DNA of 64,000 nt from Streptococcus ratti FA-1 = DSM 20564 (GTDB lineage: Bacteria; Bacillota; Bacilli; Lactobacillales; Streptococcaceae), in the NCBI RefSeq assembly GCF_000286075.1, contig NZ_AJTZ01000005.1, positions 1-64,000 of the forward strand, read 5' to 3'. This document shows positions 55,918 to 64,000 of this stretch, in pieces (the first letter of the stretch is position 1; the number at the start of each line of letters is the position of its first letter). The notes beneath the pieces were generated by a model, which saw only the letters and a program-made list of their open reading frames with translations, was not told the DNA's origin and ran no database searches. Made by a program: the position numbers and the translations under genes.

Positions 55918-56538
55918 ATGGCCAATCGTCCTGATTTTTTTCAAATTAAAACCTATGAGGCGTTTTGCAAGTATTATTGGTATCGGAAAGAACTATCGCA
56001 GATTTGTCGACGGCTGGGCTATCGCTGTTCCGGAACAAAGCAGGAATTAATTGCTCTTATCAAGGCTTATTTTGCAGGCGAAGTGGTGAAGTCTGCAAAG
56101 CCTAGCAGGTCTAAGGCCGTTGGTAATAAGGCTGTCAAAAAGATTGCCTTAGATAGCCCGCTTCTGGCTTGTGGCTTTGCCTTTAATCAAACCTTTCGGG
56201 CCTATTTTGCTGAGCAGACTGGTATTGAGCCTTTTAAATTCACTGCGGATATGGCAACGGCCTGGCGAAAAGTGAAAGAGGAAAATGACTGGTCCTTTAC
56301 GCTTCAAGATATGCTGGACCTGTATGAAGGCAAGTCACATTATGCTAAGTATGATAACAGGGCTTGCCAGTGGAATCAATTTTACAAAGATTTCTGTGCC
56401 GATAAAAAAACCGCTGCTATCAAAAATAAAATGAAAGCAGCAGCTATTCTTTGGCGAGAAGTCAGAGATTCAGATGGTCCCAAAGTTTACTCATCTCAAT
56501 TATGGGACAGGTATTCAAATGTGTTAGGAAATGACTAA
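55918..56538 (+). CDS. SAP-domain-like protein (DUF6434-type)
   Basis: 206 residues. Residues about 5-50 resemble a SAP-type nucleic-acid-binding helix pair (FFQIKTYEAFCKYYW, LSQICRRLGYRCSGTKQELI), then a basic linker (KPSRSKAVGNKAVKK) and a C-terminal domain with AFNQTFRAYFAEQTG, FKFTADMATAWRKVKEEND and ALILWREVRD-like text (AAAILWREVRDSDGP). Function unknown. It overlaps the reading frame upstream of the next gene but ends before that gene's preferred start. Confidence 0.75.
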   Translation: MANRPDFFQIKTYEAFCKYYWYRKELSQICRRLGYRCSGTKQELIALIKAYFAGEVVKSAKPSRSKAVGNKAVKKIALDSPLLACGFAFNQTFRAYFAEQTGIEPFKFTADMATAWRKVKEENDWSFTLQDMLDLYEGKSHYAKYDNRACQWNQFYKDFCADKKTAAIKNKMKAAAILWREVRDSDGPKVYSSQLWDRYSNVLGND

Positions 56539-56563
56539 AGAGAGTAGAAGGGAGGTGTTTGAC

Positions 56564-57073
56564 ATGATAGAAAGATTAGATTTTAGTTGTCCGACCATTC
56601 CTGAGGGTGGAGAATTTCCGCTTGAACATACAGGAAAGGGAGAAGACAGGTCACCTGAATTTTACATCAAGAATCTTTCTCCTCAAGCCCAAACACTTGC
56701 TATTACTTTGGAAGATTTGACCCATCCTCTTAAAAAGGAATTCACCCATTGGCTCATCTGGAATCTTCCGGCTTCCAGTCACATTAAGGACAATTTGCCT
56801 CAGGGTTTTGAAGTAGCAATCCCTCAAGGAGCTAGGCAGGGGATAGCCTACGGCTGGCATCGTTATGCCGGTCCAAAACCTCCGCTAGGTCAAAATCATC
56901 AATATCGCTTTACGATTTACAGTTTAGACTGTTCCTTAAGTTTGAATCGCTGGACGCGAAAAAGCAGCCTTTTAAGAGCTATGGACGGACATGTTTTACA
57001 GAAAGGTCAACTAACAGCTTCTTTTGGGAACAAAAAGATCTGGAATCAAGATTCCAGACCAATGATGGTATGA
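56564..57073 (+). CDS. YbhB/YbcL-family (Raf kinase inhibitor-like, PEBP) protein
   Basis: 169 residues with the phosphatidylethanolamine-binding fold: SPEFYIKNLSPQAQTLAITL, HWLIWNLPA and GWHRYAGPKPPLGQNHQYRF, the last holding the ligand-binding motif. ATG 56564 is chosen because GGGAGGTG lies just before it; the in-frame ATG at 56531 overlaps the previous gene and lacks a site. Role in bacteria unclear. Confidence 0.85.
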   Translation: MIERLDFSCPTIPEGGEFPLEHTGKGEDRSPEFYIKNLSPQAQTLAITLEDLTHPLKKEFTHWLIWNLPASSHIKDNLPQGFEVAIPQGARQGIAYGWHRYAGPKPPLGQNHQYRFTIYSLDCSLSLNRWTRKSSLLRAMDGHVLQKGQLTASFGNKKIWNQDSRPMMV

Positions 57074-57122
57074 TCAAGCTTTGGAGCTATTGCAGGGGTT
57101 TTGTTTTTTAAGAATATTGGTA

Positions 57123-57149
57123 AGAGGGGGTATTCATGCCTCTCTTTTT
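57123..57149. terminator. Hairpin between convergent YbhB and fhuG genes
   Basis: AGAGG with CCTCT around GGGTATTCATG, followed by CTTTTTATTTG. Short stem; it may serve the plus-strand cluster. Confidence 0.5.
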
Positions 57150-58152
57150 ATTTGTCTGCTTTTGTCATTAAGTGGAGGAAATAGGGAGCACCTAAAATGG
57201 ATACGATAAGTCCTGTTGGAATTCCTGTACCAATGAGAAAAACACGTCCGATAGTGTCAGCAAGCAGCAGTATGAGCATGCCAATCAGCATGGCAGCAGG
57301 TAAGCTGATAAAGTGGTTATTCCCTAAAATTTTTCGGCTGATATGGCCTGCGACTAAGCCGATAAAGGTGATATTACCGGCTAATATGACACTGAGAGCT
57401 GCCAGACTTGTGGCTAGAATCAGCGTTATCAGCCGTTCTCTTTGCAGCTTTAAGCCAAGTGCCAGAGCCGTGTGATCGTTTAAACTCATAATATTAAGTA
57501 TCTGGCTGCGGCTGTAGGTAAGCCCCCAAAGAATAAGTAAGAAAGGGGATAGGATAGCTAAACTTGTCCAGTTGTCACCGCTGAGACGGCCGCTCAGCCA
57601 GCCAATAATATAATCCACCTTGTAGCGATCAATACTGCCGACAATAGAAACCATGATTCCTGACAGCATGGTACTGACACCGACTCCTGTGATGATGAGA
57701 CGGGCAGGACTGATATTATTGTTTTTCTTGCGGGCCATTAAATAGACCGCTAAAATTGTCAGACAGCCCCCCATCATGGCAAAAAAGGGTAAAAAGGCTA
57801 TAACCCAGCGCTTTTCCAGACTGGCATAAGAAATAGTCAAGGCAATGGTCATACCCGCTCCGGTATTGATTCCTAAAATACCAGAATCAGCTAGGGGATT
57901 GTGGGTCAGCGTTTGTAAAAGCATACCGCTTAAAGCTAAAGAGGCACCTGCCAGCAGAGCGACAAGGATTCTAGGCAGCCGCACTTTCACAATAATCATA
58001 GTCAAAGCACTGTTGCTTTGGCCAATAAAAACATTGAGAACATCAAAAATAGAAAAGCTGCTCTCCCCGATGGCGAGTGACAAAACAGCCAGCATCAAAA
58101 GCAAAAGGATCAACAGTATGAAAATCTGTCTTGTCTGTAAATGTTTTTTCAT
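57148..58152 (-). CDS. fhuG: FecCD-type iron-siderophore ABC permease (FhuG-like)
   Basis: 334 residues with about nine or ten membrane spans. Family motifs: VRLPRILVALLAGASLALSG, QTLTHNPLADSGILGINTGA and GNITFIGLVAGHISRKILG. It forms the channel together with the upstream permease, which it overlaps by four bases. It is the last gene of a minus-strand operon ATPase-binding protein-permease-permease, the FhuCDBG order seen for ferric hydroxamate uptake in other streptococci. Confidence 0.88.
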   Translation of the reverse strand: MKKHLQTRQIFILLILLLLMLAVLSLAIGESSFSIFDVLNVFIGQSNSALTMIIVKVRLPRILVALLAGASLALSGMLLQTLTHNPLADSGILGINTGAGMTIALTISYASLEKRWVIAFLPFFAMMGGCLTILAVYLMARKKNNNISPARLIITGVGVSTMLSGIMVSIVGSIDRYKVDYIIGWLSGRLSGDNWTSLAILSPFLLILWGLTYSRSQILNIMSLNDHTALALGLKLQRERLITLILATSLAALSVILAGNITFIGLVAGHISRKILGNNHFISLPAAMLIGMLILLLADTIGRVFLIGTGIPTGLIVSILGAPYFLHLMTKADK

Positions 58153-59168
58153 AGATGCTGCCCCCTTTTAATCAGCCATAAAAAGCAAGGAAGGCCAATG
58201 ATGCTGATAAGAGCACTTAAGGGTACTTCATAGCCGGGATTGACAGTTCGGCAGGCCAAATCCACCCAGAGCATGAAAACAGCTCCTAAGAAGGCAGTTA
58301 GGGGGAGGAGGAAGCGATAATTTCTGCCGATAAACATTCTGATGAAATGCGGAATAATCAGTCCCACGAAAGCAATAGAGCCCACAAGCGCAACAGCAGA
58401 GGCAGACAGAATCAAGACAATTCCCAGCAGGATCAGAGTTATTAAAAAGGTTCTTTGTCCCAGTGATTTAGCGACTGTTTCATTAAGACTTAAAACAGTC
58501 AGCTGGTGGGAAAAAAGCTGCGCTAAGATCAAGCCGATAATGATAAAGGGAGCAATGATTTTAATCATCGACCAATTGACAGAGACCAAGCCCCCAGCCT
58601 GCCAGCCGACAATGGCTGTTGATAAATTGAAATAAAGGGTGATAGCTTGGCCAAAAGCGCTAAAAAGCGTTGAGATCATAGCTCCTGCCAAGATCAATCG
58701 TATCTGATTGTAGCCCTTTCTGGGTGTATAGGACAAGGAAAACACAAGCACAGCTGCCAGACCCGATCCCAGCAAACAAATGAACAGGATAAAGCTATAA
58801 TGCAGGTGTCTGAAAAAAGCATAACCGATAACCAGAGCAAGCCCCGCTCCGGCATTAATCCCTAGCAATCCGGGATCTGCAATTGGATTTCTGCTTACTC
58901 CTTGCATAATGCTGCCAGCTGTTGCCATAGCAGATCCAACTAGGAGGGCGCCGGCTATCCGCGGAATTCTGACATCAATAACGACATCTTGAACAGCAGA
59001 TGAGGTAAGAGGGTGTCTCAGCACTTTGACTAAGTCTGCATTTGAATAGCTGACAGCTCCATATTTCAAGCTGCAATACAAGCCGCTGATAAATAACAGT
59101 AAAATAATGAAAAAAACAAGCCAAAAGTTTTTTGGCTTATTTGCTTGAGCAACTGATGTCATAAGCAT
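58149..59168 (-). CDS. fhuB: FecCD-type iron-siderophore ABC permease (FhuB-like)
   Basis: 339 residues, membrane spans as in its partner. Motifs: VRIPRIAGALLVGSAMATAG, QGVSRNPIADPGLLGINAGA and GSIAFVGLIIPHFIRMFIG. Unlike E. coli FhuB it is a single unit, so two separate permeases form the pore. The start at 59168 follows GAGGTTGAAAA on the minus strand, 9 bases after the binding-protein stop. Confidence 0.88.
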   Translation of the reverse strand: MLMTSVAQANKPKNFWLVFFIILLLFISGLYCSLKYGAVSYSNADLVKVLRHPLTSSAVQDVVIDVRIPRIAGALLVGSAMATAGSIMQGVSRNPIADPGLLGINAGAGLALVIGYAFFRHLHYSFILFICLLGSGLAAVLVFSLSYTPRKGYNQIRLILAGAMISTLFSAFGQAITLYFNLSTAIVGWQAGGLVSVNWSMIKIIAPFIIIGLILAQLFSHQLTVLSLNETVAKSLGQRTFLITLILLGIVLILSASAVALVGSIAFVGLIIPHFIRMFIGRNYRFLLPLTAFLGAVFMLWVDLACRTVNPGYEVPLSALISIIGLPCFLWLIKRGQHL

Positions 59169-59177
59169 TTTTCAACC

Positions 59178-60110
59178 TCATTGGACGGCCTTCAAAATAC
59201 CCTTTTGAAGAGTTTTCAGTTCATACTCAAGTGTCAGCGGGTCGTTAAAGTAAAAGGCATTAGCGTTAACCTTGATAACATGGCCTTTTTTGACCGCAGG
59301 AATATTTTTCCAGAGATCGCTTTCATACAGCGATGCACCGGTCTTTTTATCCTCTGCGGCGACAATGACATAATCCTCAATATAATCACCGATGACTTCC
59401 TGTGAGGCAGACAAGTAGCCTTCCGGAAAGACTTCTTTAACGACCTTGTCGGGTGCTTTAAAACCGAGGGCTTGATAGATCACTTCGCCGCCGCGGCCCC
59501 AATTGTTGCCGAAAAGATAGATTTCTTTTTCAAAGAGTCCCATAACAGTAAATTTAGCATCGCTGCCAACAGCCTTGGTTAATTTTTTCTTGGCTTTGGC
59601 GGTTTTGACTTTCCAGGCAGTGCGCCACTGTTTGGTTTCTTTTTCCTTATTGAAAATTCTGCCAAAGTCAGAGAAAACATCAAGGTAATTGCGCTTGCCG
59701 TATTCAATTGAAATAACAGGAGCGATGTCCTTTAATTGGTCAATCTTTTCTTCTGTTGAGCCAACCACGATTAAATCAGGCTTAAGGGCAGTAATGGCTT
59801 CAAGGTCTGATGAGGTCACTTGTTTGGCTTTTTTCACTTTATTTTTGAGGACAGGGTTTTTCTTGTCATAGGAAGACACTCCGACAAGATTTTGGTTGAG
59901 TTTCAATAGATAACCAGTGTAAGTAGAGGTGATGCTGACCACGCGCTTGGGCGATTGAGGCACCTCGCCGTAATAAGTAACACCGGAAATTTTTGGCATG
60001 CTGGAAACAGCCGCTTTTTTATCTGATGATTTTGAAGCATTGCCGCAGGAAGCAAGGATAAGTGCAGCAGCAAATGCTATTAAAACTGTAAGAGTTTTTT
60101 TAAAGTTCAT
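59178..60110 (-). CDS. fhuD: Iron-siderophore substrate-binding lipoprotein (FhuD-like)
   Basis: 310 residues. The lipoprotein signal ends at LASC (Cys22). The periplasmic-binding-protein III fold shows [39 protein letters not shown] (in part) and a long connecting helix. It captures the ferric siderophore outside the membrane. Ferrichrome-type substrates are suggested by gene order, not proved. Confidence 0.88.
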   Translation of the reverse strand: MNFKKTLTVLIAFAAALILASCGNASKSSDKKAAVSSMPKISGVTYYGEVPQSPKRVVSITSTYTGYLLKLNQNLVGVSSYDKKNPVLKNKVKKAKQVTSSDLEAITALKPDLIVVGSTEEKIDQLKDIAPVISIEYGKRNYLDVFSDFGRIFNKEKETKQWRTAWKVKTAKAKKKLTKAVGSDAKFTVMGLFEKEIYLFGNNWGRGGEVIYQALGFKAPDKVVKEVFPEGYLSASQEVIGDYIEDYVIVAAEDKKTGASLYESDLWKNIPAVKKGHVIKVNANAFYFNDPLTLEYELKTLQKGILKAVQ

Positions 60111-60128
60111 GTATTATCTCCTAAAAAT

Positions 60129-60911
60129 CTATATTAGCTGATAAGTCAGCAGAACAGGGCGTTTGTGGATAGGGTCTTCAATAATCTGAGCATCTATTTG
60201 AAAAATATCCCTTAAAATAGGAGCGGTCATCATTTCTTTGACATCCCCTTGGTATTTGATACTGCCATTTTTCATGGCAATAAGATAGTCAGAAAACCGG
60301 GCGGATAAGTTTAAGTCGTGCAAAACCATAATGATTGTTTTTTGCGTTTTACGGTTGAGTCTTTGCAGAAGCTCTAAAATCTCCAGCTGATGATTCATAT
60401 CAAGATAGGTCGTCGGCTCATCAAGAAAAATAGTATCTGTATCTTGGGCGAGTGCCATGGCGATCCAGACACGCTGCCTTTGACCGCCGGAAAGATTGTC
60501 AACGTCCAGTTTAGCAAATTCGACAACTTTAGTTACTTCCATAGCCCAGTGGATCTTGTCCCTATCGTGCTGAGAAAGGTTTCCCAAATATTTTTGATGA
60601 GGAAATCTTCCGTATGAAATTAATTCATAGACTGAAATTCCTTCAGTTGCCTCCAAAACCTGAGGAAGCAAAGCCAGCTTTCTGGCGACTTCTTTGGTGG
60701 GCAGCTGAGCGATTGCTTGGCCGTCAAGAAGAATCTGTCCCTTATTGATGGCCTGAATGCGGGTCAGAGTCTTTAATAAGGTTGATTTGCCGCAGCCATT
60801 GGCTCCGATGATGGTTGTGATCTTTTGATGGGGAATCTGAAGCGATAAGTCATCAATGACAATGGTTTGATCATAAGCAACCTGGATGGATTCAGCACGA
60901 ATATCAGACAT
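60129..60911 (-). CDS. fhuC: Iron-siderophore ABC transporter ATPase (FhuC-like)
   Basis: 260 residues. Walker A GANGCGKST, signature LSGGQRQRVWIAMALAQ, Walker B TIFLDEPTTYLD and switch histidine in MVLHDLNLS. First gene of the operon; AAAGGAGGCTAG precedes it on the minus strand. Confidence 0.93.
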   Translation of the reverse strand: MSDIRAESIQVAYDQTIVIDDLSLQIPHQKITTIIGANGCGKSTLLKTLTRIQAINKGQILLDGQAIAQLPTKEVARKLALLPQVLEATEGISVYELISYGRFPHQKYLGNLSQHDRDKIHWAMEVTKVVEFAKLDVDNLSGGQRQRVWIAMALAQDTDTIFLDEPTTYLDMNHQLEILELLQRLNRKTQKTIIMVLHDLNLSARFSDYLIAMKNGSIKYQGDVKEMMTAPILRDIFQIDAQIIEDPIHKRPVLLTYQLI

Positions 60912-60941
60912 GTCTAGCCTCCTTTCTTCAAAATTATGATT

Positions 60942-60950
60942 ATTATAGCA
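60942..60950 (-). promoter_or_regulatory. Extended -10 of the fhu operon
   Basis: Minus-strand TGCTATAAT, about 30 bases before the fhuC start. No good -35 is seen. Confidence 0.55.
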
Positions 60951-60953
60951 TAG

Positions 60954-60977
60954 AAAAAAGGCTTAAAAAAGCCTTTT
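60954..60977 (-). terminator. Terminator between murE and the fhu operon
   Basis: Stem AAAAGGCTT/AAGCCTTTT with loop AAAA, followed on the minus strand by TTC after a T-rich arm. It ends murE transcripts before the fhu promoter. Confidence 0.7.
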
Positions 60978-61040
60978 CAAACAGGAAATACGAATTTTTT
61001 GGACAGCAGATATTTGTTTAGAATCATTCAAATTAGTACT

Positions 61041-61060
61041 TAAAATGATTCTCATTAAAG
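61041..61060. promoter_or_regulatory. Fur/PerR-like box upstream of fhu
   Basis: AATGA-TTC-TCATT inverted repeat inside TAAAATGATTCTCATTAAAG, with a second half-site pattern (GAATCATT) at 61021-61028. It resembles Fur-family boxes, fitting iron control, but lies about 95 bases above the -10. Confidence 0.4.
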
Positions 61061-61082
61061 CTTGTTAGGAGATTTTTTAGCA

Positions 61083-62528
61083 TCAAAGATATGTCTTAGC
61101 AATCTCAATATCACCGGCATAATCTGCCCGCCGCCCTTTAACAATTTGAAAAGCGTCAGCTCCCTTACCTGCCGCAATGACAGCATCGTTTTTGGTCTGT
61201 GTCAGTGACATGGCCTTTTGAATGGCCTGCTTACGGTCAACAATAATAGCCACAGGACGTTTGATATAGCTGGCTATTTCCTGACAGATATCAAAAGGAT
61301 CTTCATTATTGGGATCATCAGCTGTCAGAATAACAGTCAGGTCAGGGTGTTGATTGATGATGCGGCCGAAATCTTTGCGGCGGCTTTCGCCCTTGTTTCC
61401 GGGAGCTCCGAGAATCAGGATGAGTTTGCCCCTTTGGTGTTCCTCTACAACTGACAGCAGTTTTTCAAGGCTGTCACCGTTGTGTGCATAATCCACAAAG
61501 ACCTTAGCCCCATTTTTTTGAGTGAGCACTTCCATACGACCGGGAACCCTTGTTTGAGCGATGCCTTTTTGAATATCGCTCGGACTGGCTCCCAGCTGCA
61601 GGCAGGCAAGGCCTGCAGCCAAGGCATTTTCCTGGTTGAAAGAACCGATTAGCTGAATATCATAATGGCCTGCTAGTTTTCCTGTAAGATCAAAGGAGAA
61701 GGCCTCGCTGTTTGTGATTTGATTGTCAGAATATTTCCCATAAAAATCATGCGGTTGGCTAGCAACCTGATCCTGGACAAGAGTAAAATAATCCATTTGG
61801 CTGTTGACAACAGCGTAGCGGCTATTTTTAAGCAGGAGCCGCTTATGGTAAAAATAATCTTCAAAAGTAGGGTGCTCAATTGGTCCGATATGATCAGGAC
61901 TGATATTGAGAAAAACACCGACATCAAAAGTCAGGCCGTAAACCCGCTTGACCAGATAGGCCTGGCTGGAAACTTCCATAATAAGATGGGTCATGCCATT
62001 GTCAGCAGCCTGAGCCATCATTTTAAAAAGGTCCAAGCTTTCAGGAGTTGTCAGTTTTGATTTGAAGAATGTTTTTCCATCCAGTGTTGTATTCATGGTA
62101 GAAAGCATAGCCGGACGGTGGCTTTGCTGTAAAATATAATAAGCAAAATAAGCTGCAGTTGTCTTGCCCTTAGTTCCGGTAAAGGCTAAAGTTTTCAATT
62201 TATCTTGAGGATTGCCATAAAATTCCTTGGCAACAAGGCTCATAGCATTTTTAATATCATTGACGATGATTGCTGGAATACCAACCTGATAATCCCTTTG
62301 AGCAATGTAAAAGGGCAGCCCTTTTTGCACAGCAGTCGTGAGAAATTCTTTTTTAAAATTAAGCCCTTTGGCAAAAAAGAGGGTAGAGTCACTTACGTCT
62401 CTGCTGTCATAAGAAACATGGCTGAAAGTGAAATCGGGATAATTATTTAGGTAATGCTCCGCGTCAATTATTTCACGAAAATTGCCATCCTCTTTGAGAA
62501 TACTGAGTGTCTTCTTTAATGTAATCAT
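61083..62528 (-). CDS. murE: UDP-MurNAc-tripeptide ligase MurE, L-lysine type
   Basis: Adds the third residue of the peptidoglycan stem, 481 residues. ATP loop [13 protein letters not shown] (GTKGKT at 118-123), then a conserved HNGDS motif (VDYAHNGDS). The substrate motif reads DDPNNEDP rather than the DNPR of diaminopimelate-adding enzymes, so L-lysine is the likely substrate, as in other streptococci. It is divergent from the flippase gene at 62616. Confidence 0.93.
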   Translation of the reverse strand: MITLKKTLSILKEDGNFREIIDAEHYLNNYPDFTFSHVSYDSRDVSDSTLFFAKGLNFKKEFLTTAVQKGLPFYIAQRDYQVGIPAIIVNDIKNAMSLVAKEFYGNPQDKLKTLAFTGTKGKTTAAYFAYYILQQSHRPAMLSTMNTTLDGKTFFKSKLTTPESLDLFKMMAQAADNGMTHLIMEVSSQAYLVKRVYGLTFDVGVFLNISPDHIGPIEHPTFEDYFYHKRLLLKNSRYAVVNSQMDYFTLVQDQVASQPHDFYGKYSDNQITNSEAFSFDLTGKLAGHYDIQLIGSFNQENALAAGLACLQLGASPSDIQKGIAQTRVPGRMEVLTQKNGAKVFVDYAHNGDSLEKLLSVVEEHQRGKLILILGAPGNKGESRRKDFGRIINQHPDLTVILTADDPNNEDPFDICQEIASYIKRPVAIIVDRKQAIQKAMSLTQTKNDAVIAAGKGADAFQIVKGRRADYAGDIEIAKTYL

Positions 62529-62615
62529 ACCTTTTATTGTAGACTTAAAGTTAGTGTTTTACAAGTACCAAGCAAAAGTTTATAATAAATTTATTAAAAA
62601 CTAGAAAGAAAATTT

Positions 62616-64000
62616 ATGTCTGAAAATAAAACTAAACTGAGTCAGCAAGAGCAGATGGTCCGCGGGACTGCCTGGCTGACTGCCGGCAATTTCATCAGCC
62701 GGCTTTTGGGAGCTGTCTATATTATTCCCTGGTATGCTTGGATGGGAAGATATGCTGCCGAAGCCAATGCCCTGTTTGGAATGGGCTATGAGATTTACGC
62801 CCTGTTTTTGCTGATTTCAACAGTTGGCATTCCAGTTGCTGTTGCCAAACAGGTTTCCAAGTATAACACATTGGGAGATCCGCAAAAGAGTACCTATCTT
62901 GTGCGTAAAATTTTGCATTTTATGCTGCTTTTGGGCCTTGTCTTTGCATTGGTGATGTATGTGGGTTCTCCTTTTTTTGCTTCACTCAGCCGTGGGGGGC
63001 AGGATTTGGTGCCGGTTCTTAGAAGCTTGACGCTGGCTGTTCTTGTCTTTCCGTCCATGAGTGTGCTCAGAGGTTTCTTTCAGGGATTTAACGATCTAAA
63101 ACCCTATGCCATGAGTCAAATTGCTGAGCAGGTTATCCGTGTCATCTGGATGCTCCTCACGGCCTTTTTCATCATGAAAATGGGATCGGGCAATTATGTT
63201 GAAGCCGTGACACAATCCACCTTTGCTGCCTTTGTGGGGATGTTTGCCAGCATTGCTGTGCTCATTTATTTCCTGTGGAAAAATGACTTATTGGCTGTTC
63301 TGTTTGGTAAAATGCCTGACAGTATGGTGATTGATACCAAGGCTCTGCTTGTTGAAACAGTCAAAGAAGCCATTCCTTTTATCATCACGGGATCGGCCAT
63401 TCAGGTTTTCAAGCTGATTGACCAGTTTACCTTTGGCAATACCATGGCTCTTTTTACTGACTATTCCGATAGAGAATTAAAGGTTATGTTTGCTTATTTC
63501 TCAACTAATCCGGGCAAGGTAACTATGATTTTGATTGCAGTTGCGACAGCTATTGCGGGTGTTGGTATTCCGCTTTTGACGGAAAATTTTGTTAAAAAGG
63601 ACAAAAGAGCTTCTGCTCGTTTAGTGGTTAACAATCTGCAAATGCTGATGGCCTTTATTGTTCCGGCTATTGCTGGTTCTGTTATTTTGGCCAGACCGCT
63701 TTATACGGTCTTTTATGGTATGCCTCAGGGACAGGCTTTGGGGCTGTTTGCAGCTTCTCTTTTACAGACGGTCATTTTAGCTATCTATACTGTTTTAGCT
63801 CCCATGCTGCAGGCCCTGTTTGAAAATCGCAAAGCGATAAGATATTTTGTTTATGGTGTGATTATCAAGTTGCTTCTGCAAGTTCCTTTGATTTATCTGT
63901 TTCATGCCTATGGTCCGATTATTTCAACAAGCCTTGCCTTGTTGGTTCCGATTGTGCTCATGTATCTTCGTATCCACAAGATTACAGGCTTTAGCCGCAA
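62616..64000 (+). CDS. Polysaccharide/lipid II flippase, MurJ (YtgP)-type, truncated by window end
   Basis: The first 461 codons are present, open at the window edge. Translation starts MSENKTKLSQQEQMVRGTAW and shows repeated hydrophobic spans (ISRLLGAVYIIPWYAWMG, EIYALFLLISTVGIPVAVAK, VFPSMSVLRGFFQGFNDLKP). This is the MATE/MVF family; the streptococcal YtgP next to murE is the lipid II flippase MurJ. The start follows AGAAAGAAAATTT, with TATAAT at 62581-62586. Confidence 0.85.
   Translation, partial: MSENKTKLSQQEQMVRGTAWLTAGNFISRLLGAVYIIPWYAWMGRYAAEANALFGMGYEIYALFLLISTVGIPVAVAKQVSKYNTLGDPQKSTYLVRKILHFMLLLGLVFALVMYVGSPFFASLSRGGQDLVPVLRSLTLAVLVFPSMSVLRGFFQGFNDLKPYAMSQIAEQVIRVIWMLLTAFFIMKMGSGNYVEAVTQSTFAAFVGMFASIAVLIYFLWKNDLLAVLFGKMPDSMVIDTKALLVETVKEAIPFIITGSAIQVFKLIDQFTFGNTMALFTDYSDRELKVMFAYFSTNPGKVTMILIAVATAIAGVGIPLLTENFVKKDKRASARLVVNNLQMLMAFIVPAIAGSVILARPLYTVFYGMPQGQALGLFAASLLQTVILAIYTVLAPMLQALFENRKAIRYFVYGVIIKLLLQVPLIYLFHAYGPIISTSLALLVPIVLMYLRIHKITGFSR

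Noticed and set aside
1-64000. tRNA and rRNA genes, prophage, integrative element or conjugation genes
   Set aside because: I looked for cloverleaf-like sequence, CCA ends, rRNA cores, and integrase or phage structural genes and found none; the only integrase-like gene is the degenerate XerD homologue in a core operon.

Overview
The window looks like chromosomal DNA of a low-GC Streptococcus. The evidence is the FabT/FabK/FabM-type fatty acid synthesis cluster, an L-lysine-type MurE, a YidC lipoprotein, the MurI-RdgB-CbpB-XerD-like-ScpAB-RluB-YidD operon and an antigen I/II (GbpC-type) surface domain. A mutans-group or related oral species is plausible, but this is an inference from gene content and remembered protein families; I could not run a search. 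It is mostly core genome. No rRNA, tRNA, CRISPR array or intact mobile element was seen.

Layout. 1-606: decayed ISL3-type insertion sequence end, an uninterpreted stretch and a bidirectional terminator. 607-2702: aspartate kinase (minus) and a HAD phosphatase. 2861-13630: type II fatty acid synthesis (fabM, fabT, fabH, acpP, fabK, fabD, fabG, fabF, accB, fabZ, accC, accD, accA), with FabT-type operators before fabT and fabK. 13745-22146: SNF2 helicase, unknown protein, murC, acetyltransferase, mltG, greA. 22305-27249: a RUP-like element, yidC and acyP (minus), an RNA methyltransferase, HD protein, Bax-inhibitor-like protein and lysA. 27370-33384: yneF and the overlapping murI-to-yidD operon. 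33738-36536: TrkH/TrkA potassium uptake (minus). 36714-37436: a promoter plus attenuator-like leader RNA before trmL. 37590-39308: padR-DUF1700-DUF4097 (minus). 39455-43584: FMN riboswitch-ribU, PAP2 phosphatase, metal efflux, radical SAM protein and methyltransferase. 43630-47448: the most unusual locus, described below. 47451-53881: ABC ATPase (minus), AI-2E-family protein, CNNM/CorC protein, a 283-bp structured insertion, pflA, ppaC and DUF1803. 53921-57073: a WYL regulator with four small accessory enzymes. 57148-60911: a FhuCDBG-type iron uptake operon (minus). 61083-64000: murE (minus) and a truncated MurJ/flippase-type gene.

The best candidate for something undescribed is 43740-47356. 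A 1018-residue secreted protein starts with an antigen I/II-like alanine-rich coil and GbpC-type domain, continues into an unrecognised middle domain and one hydrophobic segment, and ends in exactly thirteen consecutive 11-residue cationic repeats plus two arginines. The repeats shift from lysine to arginine along their length, and there is no LPXTG anchor. Its stop codon overlaps (ATGA) the start of a 187-residue single-span membrane protein. The pair has its own promoter, a 24-bp near-perfect palindrome upstream and a terminator, so it forms a self-contained cassette. Whether it is an adhesin, a contact-dependent toxin with its immunity protein, or a polyanion-binding surface protein cannot be decided from sequence alone.

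Other points worth a look are the 283-bp multi-hairpin element that has duplicated a terminator, the two-hairpin leader before trmL, two probable leaderless genes, a XerD-like recombinase lacking catalytic residues, and FabT and PadR operators that overlap core promoters.
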